Positions 43,123 to 51,315 of a stretch of 64,000 nucleotides of DNA are shown here, one piece after another. Numbering within the stretch: position 1 is the stretch's first letter; each line of letters begins with the position of its first letter. The notes under the pieces were generated by a model, which saw only the letters and a list, made by a program, of their open reading frames with translations, was not told the origin of the DNA and did no database searches. The stretch is from Thalassorhabdus alkalitolerans (GTDB lineage: Bacteria > Bacillota > Bacilli > Bacillales > Marinococcaceae), in the NCBI RefSeq assembly GCF_042656585.1, contig NZ_JBHSPG010000023.1. One strand, 5' to 3'. Both the position numbers and the translations under genes were made by a program.

Positions 43123-43398
43123 ATGATCACAGAACGTCAAGGGTTGGCCGTCTGGCTGCGTTCATTGAAACATGTCCGGCAGCTGCGAAAATTTGGCAAC
43201 GTTCATTATGTTTCGAAAAAGATGAAATACGCAATCGTCTATTGTAATAAAGAAGATACAGATGAAACAGCGAAGAAAATAGAATCACTTCACTATGTTA
43301 AAAAAGTAGAACCATCGATGCGTCCTTATGTGAGTACTGAATATCAAAGCAAAGTACCAGATAAGGTTAAATCCTATGACTATAACATGGGATTGTAG
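43123..43398 (+). CDS. ylbG: YlbG (DUF2129)
   Basis: A 91-residue protein matching the YlbG family: LAVWLRSLKHVRQLRKFGNVHYVSKKMKYAIVY (8-40) and ESLHYVKKVEPSMRPYV. Function unknown. ATG lies 12 nt after AAAGGAG, with a near ATG out of frame. In B. subtilis it follows ylbF directly; here it stands at the far edge of a 16-kb block, with rsmD downstream as expected. Confidence 0.85.
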   Translation: MITERQGLAVWLRSLKHVRQLRKFGNVHYVSKKMKYAIVYCNKEDTDETAKKIESLHYVKKVEPSMRPYVSTEYQSKVPDKVKSYDYNMGL

Positions 43399-43426
43399 CC
43401 CCCGGAATTGTTCCGGGGGTTTTTTA
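43399..43426 (+). terminator. Terminator after ylbG
   Basis: The stem CCCCCGGAA / TTCCGGGGG, loop TTG, then six Ts. Confidence 0.92.
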
Positions 43427-43533
43427 ATGCGTGGGAGGCGGGTCGTCATGGGGTGGTGAGTGAGAAAAGAGCTTACTATTTTCTATGTTCCTCTTTTGCA
43501 CAACATGGACCTGTATGCAATCAGTTTTGACTG

Positions 43534-43923
43534 CTAAGAAAGAGGAGTAAGATACTTATTCATTCGTAAGATGCCTATTAAATATTGATAATATAACTCT
43601 TTTTCTGGAAACATACTGGATGGTTTGACCGATAAAGGAATAATGTTCTTGTTAAGGGAGCTGGCTGCTTTATAGACCATGTCAAAACGCTGGGTGGATT
43701 TATGTTCAGGATTTAAAAGACCTTCCCTGCATATATATACCGGCTGAAAGTGGCTCTCCCCTGAAGGAGTGAACACAGCGGCAATGGAAGACACATTTCG
43801 GTTGTTAATTTCCGTATCTAATCTTAATATGTATTTTACACGATGGCTATTCGCTTCAACGAGCGAAAGCCATTCATAAATATCCGCGTAGCCTTCTCCA
43901 AGCTCGATAAATCGCTGTATCAT
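43534..43923 (-). CDS. Conserved Bacillaceae protein, unknown (DUF7147-like)
   Basis: A 129-residue protein beginning MIQRFIELGEGYADIYEW, an opening that I associate with a small Bacillus family sometimes mislabelled methylthioribose kinase. It has no kinase motifs. Its later segments are GESHFQPVYICREG and a C-terminal helical part. ATG 43923 follows AAGGAGAGAC; an upstream in-frame ATG at 43974 is less well placed. Confidence 0.65.
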   Translation of the reverse strand: MIQRFIELGEGYADIYEWLSLVEANSHRVKYILRLDTEINNRNVSSIAAVFTPSGESHFQPVYICREGLLNPEHKSTQRFDMVYKAASSLNKNIIPLSVKPSSMFPEKELYYQYLIGILRMNKYLTPLS

Positions 43924-44026
43924 ATCCTTGTCTCTCCTTTTTATTTGCTTTTCTAGTTCTACATAACTAAGCATACCACTGCTTTCTCACTTCAGAAAGA
44001 AAGGGATTACATGGATGGGTCCGCAG

Positions 44027-44166
44027 CCATAAAAAAACCCCCTGCGCCGAAGCGTGGGGGGCGCCTGCCATATTAAGCAAGCAATGGGAGAGGAGAAACC
44101 GGAGGAAGAACTTATGGGGAAACGTAAGTCTTCTCCGCGGTTGTCAGCAACATGGGGTCATGCTGC
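44027..44166 (-). ncRNA. csfG: Putative small RNA between ylbG and rsmD, CsfG-like
   Basis: A minus-strand transcription unit of about 140 nt without a reading frame. It ends in a strong intrinsic terminator (CCCCC..CGC-TTCG-GCG..GGGGG and seven Ts, plus 44031-44062). It begins near a promoter-like TGTATA-18-TATAATG (plus 44173-44203) resembling forespore sigma-F/G sites. CsfG, a sporulation small RNA conserved in Bacillaceae, is recalled to lie between ylbG and ylbH; identity is inferred from position and layout, not from a covariance search. Confidence 0.55.
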
Positions 44167-44172
44167 TATCCA

Positions 44173-44203
44173 CATTATAAACCGGGGCGGAATTTTTTAT
44201 ACA
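44173..44203 (-). promoter_or_regulatory. Forespore-type (sigma-F/G) promoter candidate
   Basis: -35 TGTATA and -10 TATAATG with an 18-bp spacer on the minus strand match sigma-G consensus TGHATA / CATAMTA at most positions. A sigma-A -10 reading (TATAAT) is also possible. Confidence 0.4.
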
Positions 44204-44326
44204 CGATTTAAAGAAAACAAGAAAATTTGACGGTAACAGGTCCTTAGTTGAATGAATTAAGGTTTTTCCCTTTTTATGTTAGGATTATATAGGATAATAA
44301 TGACAGCAGATAAAGGCGGGCATGCT

Positions 44327-44905
44327 ATGAGAGTAATATCAGGAACACGAAAAGGACAGCCCTTAAAAGCTGTACCAGGCACAAATACACGCCCAACGAC
44401 TGATAAGGTTAAAGAATCTATTTTTAACAGGATCGGTCCATATTTTGCAAGCGGGCGAGGTCTGGACCTGTATGCAGGAAGCGGCGGCCTTGGAATTGAA
44501 GCGATCAGCAGAGGGCTGGAGCATATGATTTTTATAGATTCATCCAGACAGGCTCTGCAAACACTCCGTTCAAACCTAAAGGCCTGCAGGTTTGAGGATC
44601 AATCCGAAGTATATAAAAATGATTCGCACAGAGCCCTAAAAGCCTTAGCAAAGAGGCACGCAGCATTTGACGTCATATTTTTAGATCCTCCTTATGCGAG
44701 TCAAAAGCTGGCACAGGAAATAGAGCTGTTTTTAGAATATGAATTATTAAACCCCGGCTGCCTTATTGTCTGTGAGCATGATGCAAACGTACAATTGCCA
44801 GCTAAAATAAAAAACGTAGTAATGGAGCATGAAGATAAATACGGAGATACAAAGGTAAGTATTTTCTCTTATCTTGGATTACAGCAAAATAACGAAGAGG
44901 AATAG
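44327..44905 (+). CDS. rsmD: 16S rRNA (guanine966-N2)-methyltransferase RsmD (YlbH)
   Basis: A 192-residue SAM methyltransferase modifying G966 of 16S rRNA. It begins MRVISGTRKGQPL as usual, has the SAM loop LDLYAGSGGLGIEA (about 45-58) and the catalytic DPPY motif in VIFLDPPYAS. I use ATG 44327 after AAAGGCGGGC; an ATG at 44276 would add 17 unusual residues. It is 10 nt upstream of coaD. Confidence 0.94.
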   Translation: MRVISGTRKGQPLKAVPGTNTRPTTDKVKESIFNRIGPYFASGRGLDLYAGSGGLGIEAISRGLEHMIFIDSSRQALQTLRSNLKACRFEDQSEVYKNDSHRALKALAKRHAAFDVIFLDPPYASQKLAQEIELFLEYELLNPGCLIVCEHDANVQLPAKIKNVVMEHEDKYGDTKVSIFSYLGLQQNNEEE

Positions 44906-44915
44906 AGGTGGCACA

Positions 44916-45407
44916 ATGGCAAGTATTGCGGTGTATCCAGGGAGTTTTGATCCTGTGACCAATGGCCATTTAGACATTATAGAAAGAAGTGGAAAAGTTT
45001 TTGACCACGTGGTCGTAGCTGTGCTTCACAATCGAAGCAAAACACCCTTTTTTTCTGTAGATGAACGAGTGGCAATGCTTGAAGAAGCTACAAATACAAT
45101 GGGGAATGTAGAAATCGATTCCTTTCATGGCTTGCTCGTTGATTATATGAAAGAAAAAGAGGCAAGGACAATTGTAAGGGGGTTGCGAGCAGTCTCTGAT
45201 TTTGAATACGAGATGCAGGCTGCTTCCATTAATAGAAAGCTTAACCCCGATATAGAGACTTTCTTCATGATGACAAACAACCAATACTCTTACTTAAGCT
45301 CAAGTATTGTAAAAGAAGTGGCTAAATACGAAGCGAACGTTTCCGGATTGGTTCCTACCGTGGTGGAAAAGGAGCTGCTTAAGAAATTTGCTAATGAGAA
45401 CAGGTGA
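44916..45407 (+). CDS. coaD: Phosphopantetheine adenylyltransferase
   Basis: A 163-residue nucleotidyltransferase making dephospho-CoA from 4'-phosphopantetheine. It has YPGSFDPVTNGHLDI (7-21) with the T/HxGH-type motif, RGLRAVSDFEYE (about 90-101) and the YSYLSSSIVKEVA motif. ATG 44916 follows AGAGGTGG. It forms an operon with rsmD, as in many Bacilli. Confidence 0.96.
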   Translation: MASIAVYPGSFDPVTNGHLDIIERSGKVFDHVVVAVLHNRSKTPFFSVDERVAMLEEATNTMGNVEIDSFHGLLVDYMKEKEARTIVRGLRAVSDFEYEMQAASINRKLNPDIETFFMMTNNQYSYLSSSIVKEVAKYEANVSGLVPTVVEKELLKKFANENR

Positions 45408-45408
45408 A

Positions 45409-45436
45409 AAGGCACTCTGCAAGGAGTGCCGTTTTT
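45409..45436. terminator. Terminator between coaD and ylbJ
   Basis: The stem AAGGCACTC / GAGTGCCGTT plus a T-run; probably serves both convergent genes. Confidence 0.8.
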
Positions 45437-45440
45437 ATAC

Positions 45441-46661
45441 TCAGCGAGCGTACAGAAAAAGCTTCCTGGCCCGAAGAAAAACATAGACTACCAGCATGAT
45501 AAAAGTAAATAAGCCTCCCCACGCCAGGAAAGTTTCCCAGTATGAGTATAAGGCAGTGGAATCTGCAGGTGAAAAGACAGGAATGAACTGCTCAACAGCA
45601 GCTTCCTTGCTCTCATAAAGAGGCTCCCATAATAAAAGAGCCAAAGCTGCAGCGAAGAATCCGTGAAATATTCTGGCAATAAAAAAAGGTTTAAAACGAA
45701 TATCAGTTTCAGCTAAGAGACTGGCCACTTGCGCCTGTACGGAAAACCCACTGAAAGCAAGGATAAAGCTTGTAACGACAGCCTGCTCTTTCAGACTGGC
45801 GCCTGTTGTTTCACTTGCCAGCCGACCCCCTAAAGTGATTTCAAATAATCCTGATATAAAAGGGAGGCTTAAGTCAGGGGGAAGCTTTAAAATGAGAAAG
45901 AAAGCAGCCAATGCAGAAGCAAGAAGTGATGCAATATTTACGAGGTGCAAAAGCTCATTGAATACAGAAAATAAAATAATAAACCCGCCGATCATTAATA
46001 ACGTATCGATGGATGAGCGGACAGCATCCCCAAGCTTTTTCCCAAAAGGTCTCGTATCCTTCATTCTTTCTTTATGCAGAAGGTCTGCAGCATAACTAAG
46101 GGAAATTTTTGTGCTTGGTGGGGTAGAAGATGATCCTGACGTCTCACTACTTCCGTGGAAACGCATGACAAGTCCTACGCAAAGATTGCCCAGGTAATGG
46201 GCAGCGGCTAACACTAACCCTAATTGGGGGTCATGGAAAAAACCGACAGCTATTGCCCCCATAATGAATAATGGATTTGAAGAGTTAGTAAAGGATACAA
46301 GGCGTTCAGCCTCTGTTTTTGAAATTATATTTTCCTGCCGCAGCCTTACTGTCAGCTTCGCTCCGGCCGGGTACCCTGACGCTAGGCCCATGGCCCAGAC
46401 AAACCCACCCGTTCCAGGCACTCTGAACAAAGGTCTCATTAATGGCTCAAGCATAGCTCCAAGGAAGCTGACTACTCCAAAGGCGATCAACAGTTCAGAA
46501 AGGATAAAAAATGGAAGCAGGGAAGGGAACACCACTTCCCACCACATTGTAAGGCCTCTAAGGGAAGCTTCAAAAGATTGTTTTGGAAACACCATCAAAG
46601 AAACCGCGACAGAGACGGCCCCTGCTGCGAGTAAAAGTGACTGAGCTTTTGCTCTTTGCAA
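45441..46661 (-). CDS. ylbJ: Sporulation integral membrane protein YlbJ
   Basis: A 406-residue protein with about eight membrane helices and nucleoside-recognition (Gate) domains: FPSLLPFFILSELL near the N-terminus, GLASGYPAGAKLTVRL (about 91-106), and ISGLFEITLGGRLAS. In B. subtilis it is a sigma-E product needed for heat-resistant spores. TTG 46661 follows GAAGGAGGC. Orientation opposite to its neighbours is the same as in B. subtilis. Confidence 0.92.
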   Translation of the reverse strand: MQRAKAQSLLLAAGAVSVAVSLMVFPKQSFEASLRGLTMWWEVVFPSLLPFFILSELLIAFGVVSFLGAMLEPLMRPLFRVPGTGGFVWAMGLASGYPAGAKLTVRLRQENIISKTEAERLVSFTNSSNPLFIMGAIAVGFFHDPQLGLVLAAAHYLGNLCVGLVMRFHGSSETSGSSSTPPSTKISLSYAADLLHKERMKDTRPFGKKLGDAVRSSIDTLLMIGGFIILFSVFNELLHLVNIASLLASALAAFFLILKLPPDLSLPFISGLFEITLGGRLASETTGASLKEQAVVTSFILAFSGFSVQAQVASLLAETDIRFKPFFIARIFHGFFAAALALLLWEPLYESKEAAVEQFIPVFSPADSTALYSYWETFLAWGGLFTFIMLVVYVFLRARKLFLYAR

Positions 46662-46804
46662 ATGCTTGCCTCCTTCGCTGGAAAATAAGTAAGATTAAAA
46701 ATCCCAGCTTATTTCAACCAAAAATTGGACATGTTTTGTAATCAATATACGCGGACTGGCGTAAAGTAGAACCATATCCTTTTTGTAAAAGGAGTGCTGG
46801 CCTT

Positions 46805-47605
46805 TTGGAAAAACAACAACCTTTGATCGGACTTGCTCTAGGTTCAGGAGGAGTGAGGGGTTTCGCCCATATTGGTGTCATAAAAACTCTTCTTAAACAT
46901 GAGATTCCTATTCATTTTGTGGCCGGAAGCAGTATGGGAGCTTTGGTCGGAGCGATGTACGGAGCAGGTCACAGCATTGAAAATATGGAAAAGATGGCAG
47001 TGATGTTTAGAAGGAAGTTTTATATTGATTTCACTGTTCCTAAAATGGGATTGATTACTGGTAAACGGTTAAAAGAACTTATTTATATGCTTTCTAAGCA
47101 GAAAAATATTGAAGATTTAAAAGTGCCAGTCCATATTGTAGCGACCGACCTAAAAAGCGGGGAGCGTGTCGTGTTTAAGAAAGGACCAGTGGCTGATGCA
47201 GTCAGGGCAAGCATCTCTATCCCCGGTATATTCATTCCTGAGAAAATAGATGGAAGGCTTCTCGTAGACGGAGGGGTGATAGACAGGGTTCCTGCCAGCG
47301 TTGTAAAAGAAATGGGAGCGGATCTAACGATAGCAGTTGATGTTTCTTTTTATGAGAGGGAAACTGAAATTTCTTCTATTTATGACGTTATTATGCAAAG
47401 CATGGAAATTATGGGCAGACAACTGCTACAATACAGAGAAATAGAAGCAGATATCATGATTCGTCCCATTACCAAGTATTATAATTCGATTGTCTTTGAA
47501 GAAGTTAATGAATTAATCGCCCTTGGCGAAAAAGCAGCTGAAGGGCAGATTCACCACATCAAAGAAATGCTGACGAAGTGGAGGGAGAAAAACAATGGAA
47601 TCTAA
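46805..47605 (+). CDS. ylbK: Patatin-like phospholipase/esterase YlbK
   Basis: A 266-residue RssA-type patatin hydrolase. The oxyanion glycine-rich loop GSGGVRG is at 13-19, the nucleophile Ser43 in GSSMG (41-45), and the catalytic Asp in VDGG (about 158). TTG 46805 follows AAAGGAGTG. Substrate unknown. The 3' end overlaps ylbL by 11 nt. Confidence 0.92.
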   Translation: MEKQQPLIGLALGSGGVRGFAHIGVIKTLLKHEIPIHFVAGSSMGALVGAMYGAGHSIENMEKMAVMFRRKFYIDFTVPKMGLITGKRLKELIYMLSKQKNIEDLKVPVHIVATDLKSGERVVFKKGPVADAVRASISIPGIFIPEKIDGRLLVDGGVIDRVPASVVKEMGADLTIAVDVSFYERETEISSIYDVIMQSMEIMGRQLLQYREIEADIMIRPITKYYNSIVFEEVNELIALGEKAAEGQIHHIKEMLTKWREKNNGI

Positions 47606-48638
47606 GAAAAAAAGGGGGATTTCCAGAAGCTGGATTGCTGTTATTCTAATTATTGCTTTGCTGGCTGTCTATCAAATTCCTCTGCCTTATTATTATTCAC
47701 AGCCGGGAGAAGCTGTTGCATTAGCTGACATGATAGAAGTGACAGAAGGGTATGGAGAAGAAGGTCAGTTTTATTTAACAACCGTCAGGCAGAGAAGGGC
47801 CAATCTTCCCTTGTATATGTGGGCACAAATGAGTGACTACCGGGAGCTGCTCCATGAAGAGCTTTTTCTGCGGAGCGGGGAAACAGATGAGGAATACTTT
47901 CATAGGCAGACGATGCTGATGACAGACTCTCAGGAAGCTGCAAAAATAGTCGCCTACCGGGAAGCTGGTCATGAAGTCAACATTGATTATCAAGGGGTTA
48001 GAGTCACCGAAGTGATCGATGAAATGGATGCTGCCAATCATTTAGAGGGAGGCGACCTGATTCAGCAAATTAACGGCCAGCGTATAAACACACTAGACGA
48101 CCTTCATGGGAACCTGGATGGAAAAGAAGCGGGAGATGAAGTGGAGCTTCTTGTTGTCCGGGAAAATGAGGAAATAGAGGTTACTGTAAAAATGGATACT
48201 TTTCCATCTGACATGGATGATACAGAGCGAGCAGGCCTTGGGATTATGTATCCAGTAACCGAAAGAGAAGTCACCTTCGAGCCGGAGACAAATATTGAAG
48301 CCGGTGCTATTGGAGGGCCTTCAGCAGGACTGATGTTTTCTTTAGAAATTTATAATCAATTGACTGAGGGAGACATAACCAAGGGCTTGAACATAGCAGG
48401 CTCAGGAAGCATTGATGAAGATGGGAACATAGGAAGGATTGGCGGTATCAAGCAAAAGGTAGTGGCTGCTGAGAATTCCGGTATAGATGTTTTCTTTGCC
48501 CCTGACGATGATTTAGGAGAAATCTCTAATTATGAGGAAGCAATGGAAGCTGCCGAGGATATCAATGCAGAAATGGAAGTGGTAGCGGTTGAGACTTTTG
48601 ACGATGCCATCACCTTTTTAGAAAGCTACGAGCCCTAG
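47595..48638 (+). CDS. ylbL: YlbL, membrane-anchored PDZ / Lon-type serine protease
   Basis: A 347-residue protein: N-terminal membrane anchor (about 12-30), PDZ domain (about 120-205, LEGGDLIQQINGQ), and a Lon-type proteolytic domain whose Ser is in GGPSAGLM and Lys in GGIKQKV. YlbL is reported to degrade the SOS division inhibitor YneA in B. subtilis. The active site faces outside. ATG overlaps ylbK, and a terminator follows. Confidence 0.93.
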   Translation: MESKKKRGISRSWIAVILIIALLAVYQIPLPYYYSQPGEAVALADMIEVTEGYGEEGQFYLTTVRQRRANLPLYMWAQMSDYRELLHEELFLRSGETDEEYFHRQTMLMTDSQEAAKIVAYREAGHEVNIDYQGVRVTEVIDEMDAANHLEGGDLIQQINGQRINTLDDLHGNLDGKEAGDEVELLVVRENEEIEVTVKMDTFPSDMDDTERAGLGIMYPVTEREVTFEPETNIEAGAIGGPSAGLMFSLEIYNQLTEGDITKGLNIAGSGSIDEDGNIGRIGGIKQKVVAAENSGIDVFFAPDDDLGEISNYEEAMEAAEDINAEMEVVAVETFDDAITFLESYEP

Positions 48639-48681
48639 GTTGATCAGCCTTTTATAAAGGAAAGAGGATGGGATAATATAT

Positions 48682-48722
48682 AAGGCTCCAATTATCGTCT
48701 TTGATAATTGGAGCCTTATTTT
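48682..48722 (+). terminator. Terminator after ylbL (repeated family)
   Basis: The stem AAGGCTCCAATTA / TAATTGGAGCCTT followed by ATTTTTA. Compare 27109-27156 after ylbF. Confidence 0.8.
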
Positions 48723-48740
48723 TACCTTCAACATAGTTCG

Positions 48741-48851
48741 TTATCCGGCTGAACCCAGGAAGTCACTGAATGTTTCATCCGGCATGGATTTCACGAGATC
48801 GTTGACAGCAAAAGCAACGGCACGCTCCTGAATTTTGCAGGGTAAGGTCAT
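48741..48851 (-). CDS. Candidate 36-residue small protein downstream of tmcAL
   Basis: A 37-codon frame reading MTLPCKIQERAVAFAVNDLV... and ending FSDFLGSAG. The composition looks like real protein rather than noise (balanced hydrophobic/charged residues, a likely amphipathic helix). It lacks a good ribosome site at ATG 48851 and starts 34 nt after the tmcAL stop. It could be a small gene in the tmcAL transcript or the remnant of a longer one. Family not recognised. Confidence 0.35.
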   Translation of the reverse strand: MTLPCKIQERAVAFAVNDLVKSMPDETFSDFLGSAG

Positions 48852-48884
48852 TCTTATTAGCTTGGTTTGTCCCAGACTCTTTTT

Positions 48885-50132
48885 TCAATTACTTAAAAAG
48901 CGGTCTTCCTTTGAAGCAAATCGGACAGGAGGCAGGGAGTACTCTTCTTTATAACGCTGTATTCGCTTGGAAGGGGGTAGGGGAAGAAAATAAGCAAGAG
49001 CTGCTTTTTCATCGAGTACCGCCTGAGGCCCTTTTTTTCGGTTCATCTTTGTAGCAAGAGGAATCTCCATTTCTTTTCTTGCGAGACTCAGGTATTTTTG
49101 CCCATTTTCATTCATGCCAAGCAGGCGAATAGATTCCAGCTTATGTGCTTGCAGCACTTTCAGCATCAATTCTTTGTCACTGTCAGTCAAGATATGGGTT
49201 GCTAAGCGCTGCAGCCTTGTCCATGTGTACCGCTTTGTTTTCACAGCTTCTATAAAGGCAGTGAAAGAAGAGTGCTGTTTTGCCTGGGATATAAAACGAT
49301 TTTCAAGACCTTCTTCCGCTTCATATATGCCCCGGAGGCGGGAAGGAGAAGCTGTGAGTAAATTTGCCTGTAAAAAGGGATAATAAAGATTCCAATGAAA
49401 GAAATCAGGCTGGTGGTCCTGATCCTCTTTTAATTGGTCAAAGGAAGAAGAAGGCATCGTATCGGCAACAGCTTCCAAATGATTTTGCTTCTCAATCAGC
49501 TCATGGCGTATCCCTGTAGCGCTGGCAATCGATTGAGAATTCTTCTCTTTTTCATGATAACCTGCACCTATTCTCTTTATCGTGGCAGGCTTAATCTTTG
49601 CTTTCAGCTCTCGTATTGCTTTTACGTAGTTATACCCTAAAATGTTGTTTGGCTGCGAAATGTCAGGAAGGTCATGACCGGGATTCAGCTGAGAAAAGGC
49701 TGCAGAAGATGCTCGTGGATAGCTCATGCCCTGCTTGACAAAAGATTGTATATGACTTTCATATTGAGCCTGGTGGTCCATAAGAAAAGAATCCAGCTCA
49801 AGGAAAGGAGTAATCTTCCCATGTTCGCTTCCGAAAACCACAGTATCTGCTCCCATAGCTTCCAGCACAGCTACGGCCCCGCGGGAAAACAAAGATGCAT
49901 GCTGCACGGAATAAGCATAAGGAAGTTCTACAACAATGTCAGCACCTCCGGCAAGAGCCATTTTCGTCCGTGTGCGCCTTGAAACAAGGGCTGGCTCTCC
50001 TCTTTGCAAAAAGTAGCCGCTCATGACGCAGATAATGATGTCTGCATTTGTGCTTGACCTTGATTCTTGCAAATGATATAAATGACCATTATGAAAAGGA
50101 TTATATTCAACAATTAACCCTGTAACTTTCAA
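48885..50132 (-). CDS. tmcAL: tRNA(Met) cytidine acetate ligase TmcAL (YlbM)
   Basis: A 415-residue nucleotidyltransferase-fold enzyme that uses acetate and ATP to acetylate C34 of elongator tRNA-Met. The ATP motif GLIVEYNPFHNGHLYHL (5-21), RRTRTKMALAGGADIVVELP and SNIxxLGYNYVKA-type segment (NNILGYNYVKA, about 162-172) are characteristic. TTG 50132 follows AAAGGAGGC. It is divergent from ylbN-rpmF. Confidence 0.94.
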   Translation of the reverse strand: MKVTGLIVEYNPFHNGHLYHLQESRSSTNADIIICVMSGYFLQRGEPALVSRRTRTKMALAGGADIVVELPYAYSVQHASLFSRGAVAVLEAMGADTVVFGSEHGKITPFLELDSFLMDHQAQYESHIQSFVKQGMSYPRASSAAFSQLNPGHDLPDISQPNNILGYNYVKAIRELKAKIKPATIKRIGAGYHEKEKNSQSIASATGIRHELIEKQNHLEAVADTMPSSSFDQLKEDQDHQPDFFHWNLYYPFLQANLLTASPSRLRGIYEAEEGLENRFISQAKQHSSFTAFIEAVKTKRYTWTRLQRLATHILTDSDKELMLKVLQAHKLESIRLLGMNENGQKYLSLARKEMEIPLATKMNRKKGPQAVLDEKAALAYFLPLPPSKRIQRYKEEYSLPPVRFASKEDRFLSN

Positions 50133-50296
50133 ATAGAGATGCCTCCTTTAAGATGTGCTGTAAAAAAGGTGTTTTATCAGCTTTATTTAGGTTATTAGAA
50201 AAAGTAAGTATCAGTAGCTGTTTCTTTGTAAGATTGTTGTCTCATGTTATGATAAATAAGCATGTTTTCTCTACATTATAATGTAAAGAAAAAATG

Positions 50297-50325
50297 TTGA
50301 CAAACAATCTATGGACAGCTATAAT
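50297..50325 (+). promoter_or_regulatory. Consensus sigma-A promoter of ylbN-rpmF
   Basis: TTGACA (50297-50302), a 17-bp spacer and TATAAT (50320-50325): a perfect consensus, about 29 nt before the ylbN start, fitting a highly expressed ribosomal-protein operon. Confidence 0.92.
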
Positions 50326-50353
50326 TACCCTTGTTGCCTTGAGGTGATATCCA

Positions 50354-50887
50354 ATGAAATGGAGTATACAAGAATTATTAGCGAAAAGGCATTCAGGCCT
50401 TGAGATTCAAGAAGAGCAGGTAGATGTGAGTGAATTAGTGGATAGAGATAAGGAAATCCGCCGCATTACTCCTGTCAATGTCACTGGCCGTGGAGAGTTT
50501 ACTGGACAAACAGTTAACTTTACTCTTCGCATACAAGGATCTATGGTTCTTCCTTGTTCACGTACTCTGGCTGACGTAGAGCTCCCATTTGATGTGGAAG
50601 CTCAGGAACGGTTTATTCTTACAGATAGTGCTCTGGAGGAAAAAGACGAAGATACCCATGAACCAGTGAATGGGTTTGTCGATCTTCTCCCGTACGTCAA
50701 AGAGCATATTCTTTTGCAAATCCCTATTCAAATCTTTGCTGAAAATGGAGAGGAACCCCAGGCTCCTCAAGAAGGCCAGGATTGGGAAGTAGTAACAGAG
50801 GATGAACTTAAGGAAGCCAGGGAAGAAGAAAAGGAAAAGAAAGTAGATCCAAGACTGGCTGATTTAGCCAAGTATTTTGACAAATAA
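50354..50887 (+). CDS. ylbN: YlbN (DUF177/YceD family)
   Basis: A 177-residue acidic protein of the YceD/DUF177 family, usually found upstream of rpmF. It has the strand VTGRGEFTGQTVNFTLRIQGSMVLPCSRTLADVELPFDVEAQE (about 42-84) and a charged C-terminal tail ending DPRLADLAKYFDK, the family's signature. In plants and bacteria the family is linked to 23S rRNA maturation. ATG follows TTGAGGTGAT. Confidence 0.93.
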   Translation: MKWSIQELLAKRHSGLEIQEEQVDVSELVDRDKEIRRITPVNVTGRGEFTGQTVNFTLRIQGSMVLPCSRTLADVELPFDVEAQERFILTDSALEEKDEDTHEPVNGFVDLLPYVKEHILLQIPIQIFAENGEEPQAPQEGQDWEVVTEDELKEAREEEKEKKVDPRLADLAKYFDK

Positions 50888-50948
50888 GAGATAAAGAAAC
50901 CTCGTTTCTTTATGAAACACTTTACGCACCTTAAAGGAGGTGGGAATG

Positions 50949-51122
50949 ATGGCAGTACCTTTTAGACGTACATCAAAAACTCGTAAGAACAAGCGTCGTA
51001 CTCATTTCAAACTAGAGGTTCCAGGTATGGTTGAATGCTCGGACTGTGGAGAAATGAAGCGATCTCACCGCGTATGTAAGAATTGCGGATCTTACAAAGG
51101 ACAAAATGTTATTAACAAATAA
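50949..51122 (+). CDS. rpmF: Ribosomal protein L32
   Basis: A 57-residue basic protein, MAVPFRRTSKTRKNKRRTH at the N-terminus, with a zinc-binding C-x2-C...C-x2-C ribbon (CSDC and CKNC). This is the zinc-containing (C+) form. ATG 50949 follows AAAGGAGGTGG; further in-frame codons just upstream are less well spaced. Cotranscribed with ylbN; a terminator follows. Confidence 0.97.
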   Translation: MAVPFRRTSKTRKNKRRTHFKLEVPGMVECSDCGEMKRSHRVCKNCGSYKGQNVINK

Positions 51123-51133
51123 TAGGTGTCCCC

Positions 51134-51165
51134 AATCCCTTGCCGATATGGCAGGGGATTTTTTG
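51134..51165 (+). terminator. Terminator after rpmF
   Basis: The stem AATCCCTTGCC / GGCAGGGGATT plus a T-run. Confidence 0.88.
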
Positions 51166-51315
51166 GTGAGGAATCCCATCACACTTACCCGTTCTTTTTA
51201 TTTGAACATACTTTCAATGAAGGTCTCTTCCAAAGTTTTTTAAAAGGTGAAAAAAGAGGGAAAGTGAAGGACCGCTGTCGAATGAAAGGTAAGAAGATAA
51301 AAGGGGGAGCAGAAT

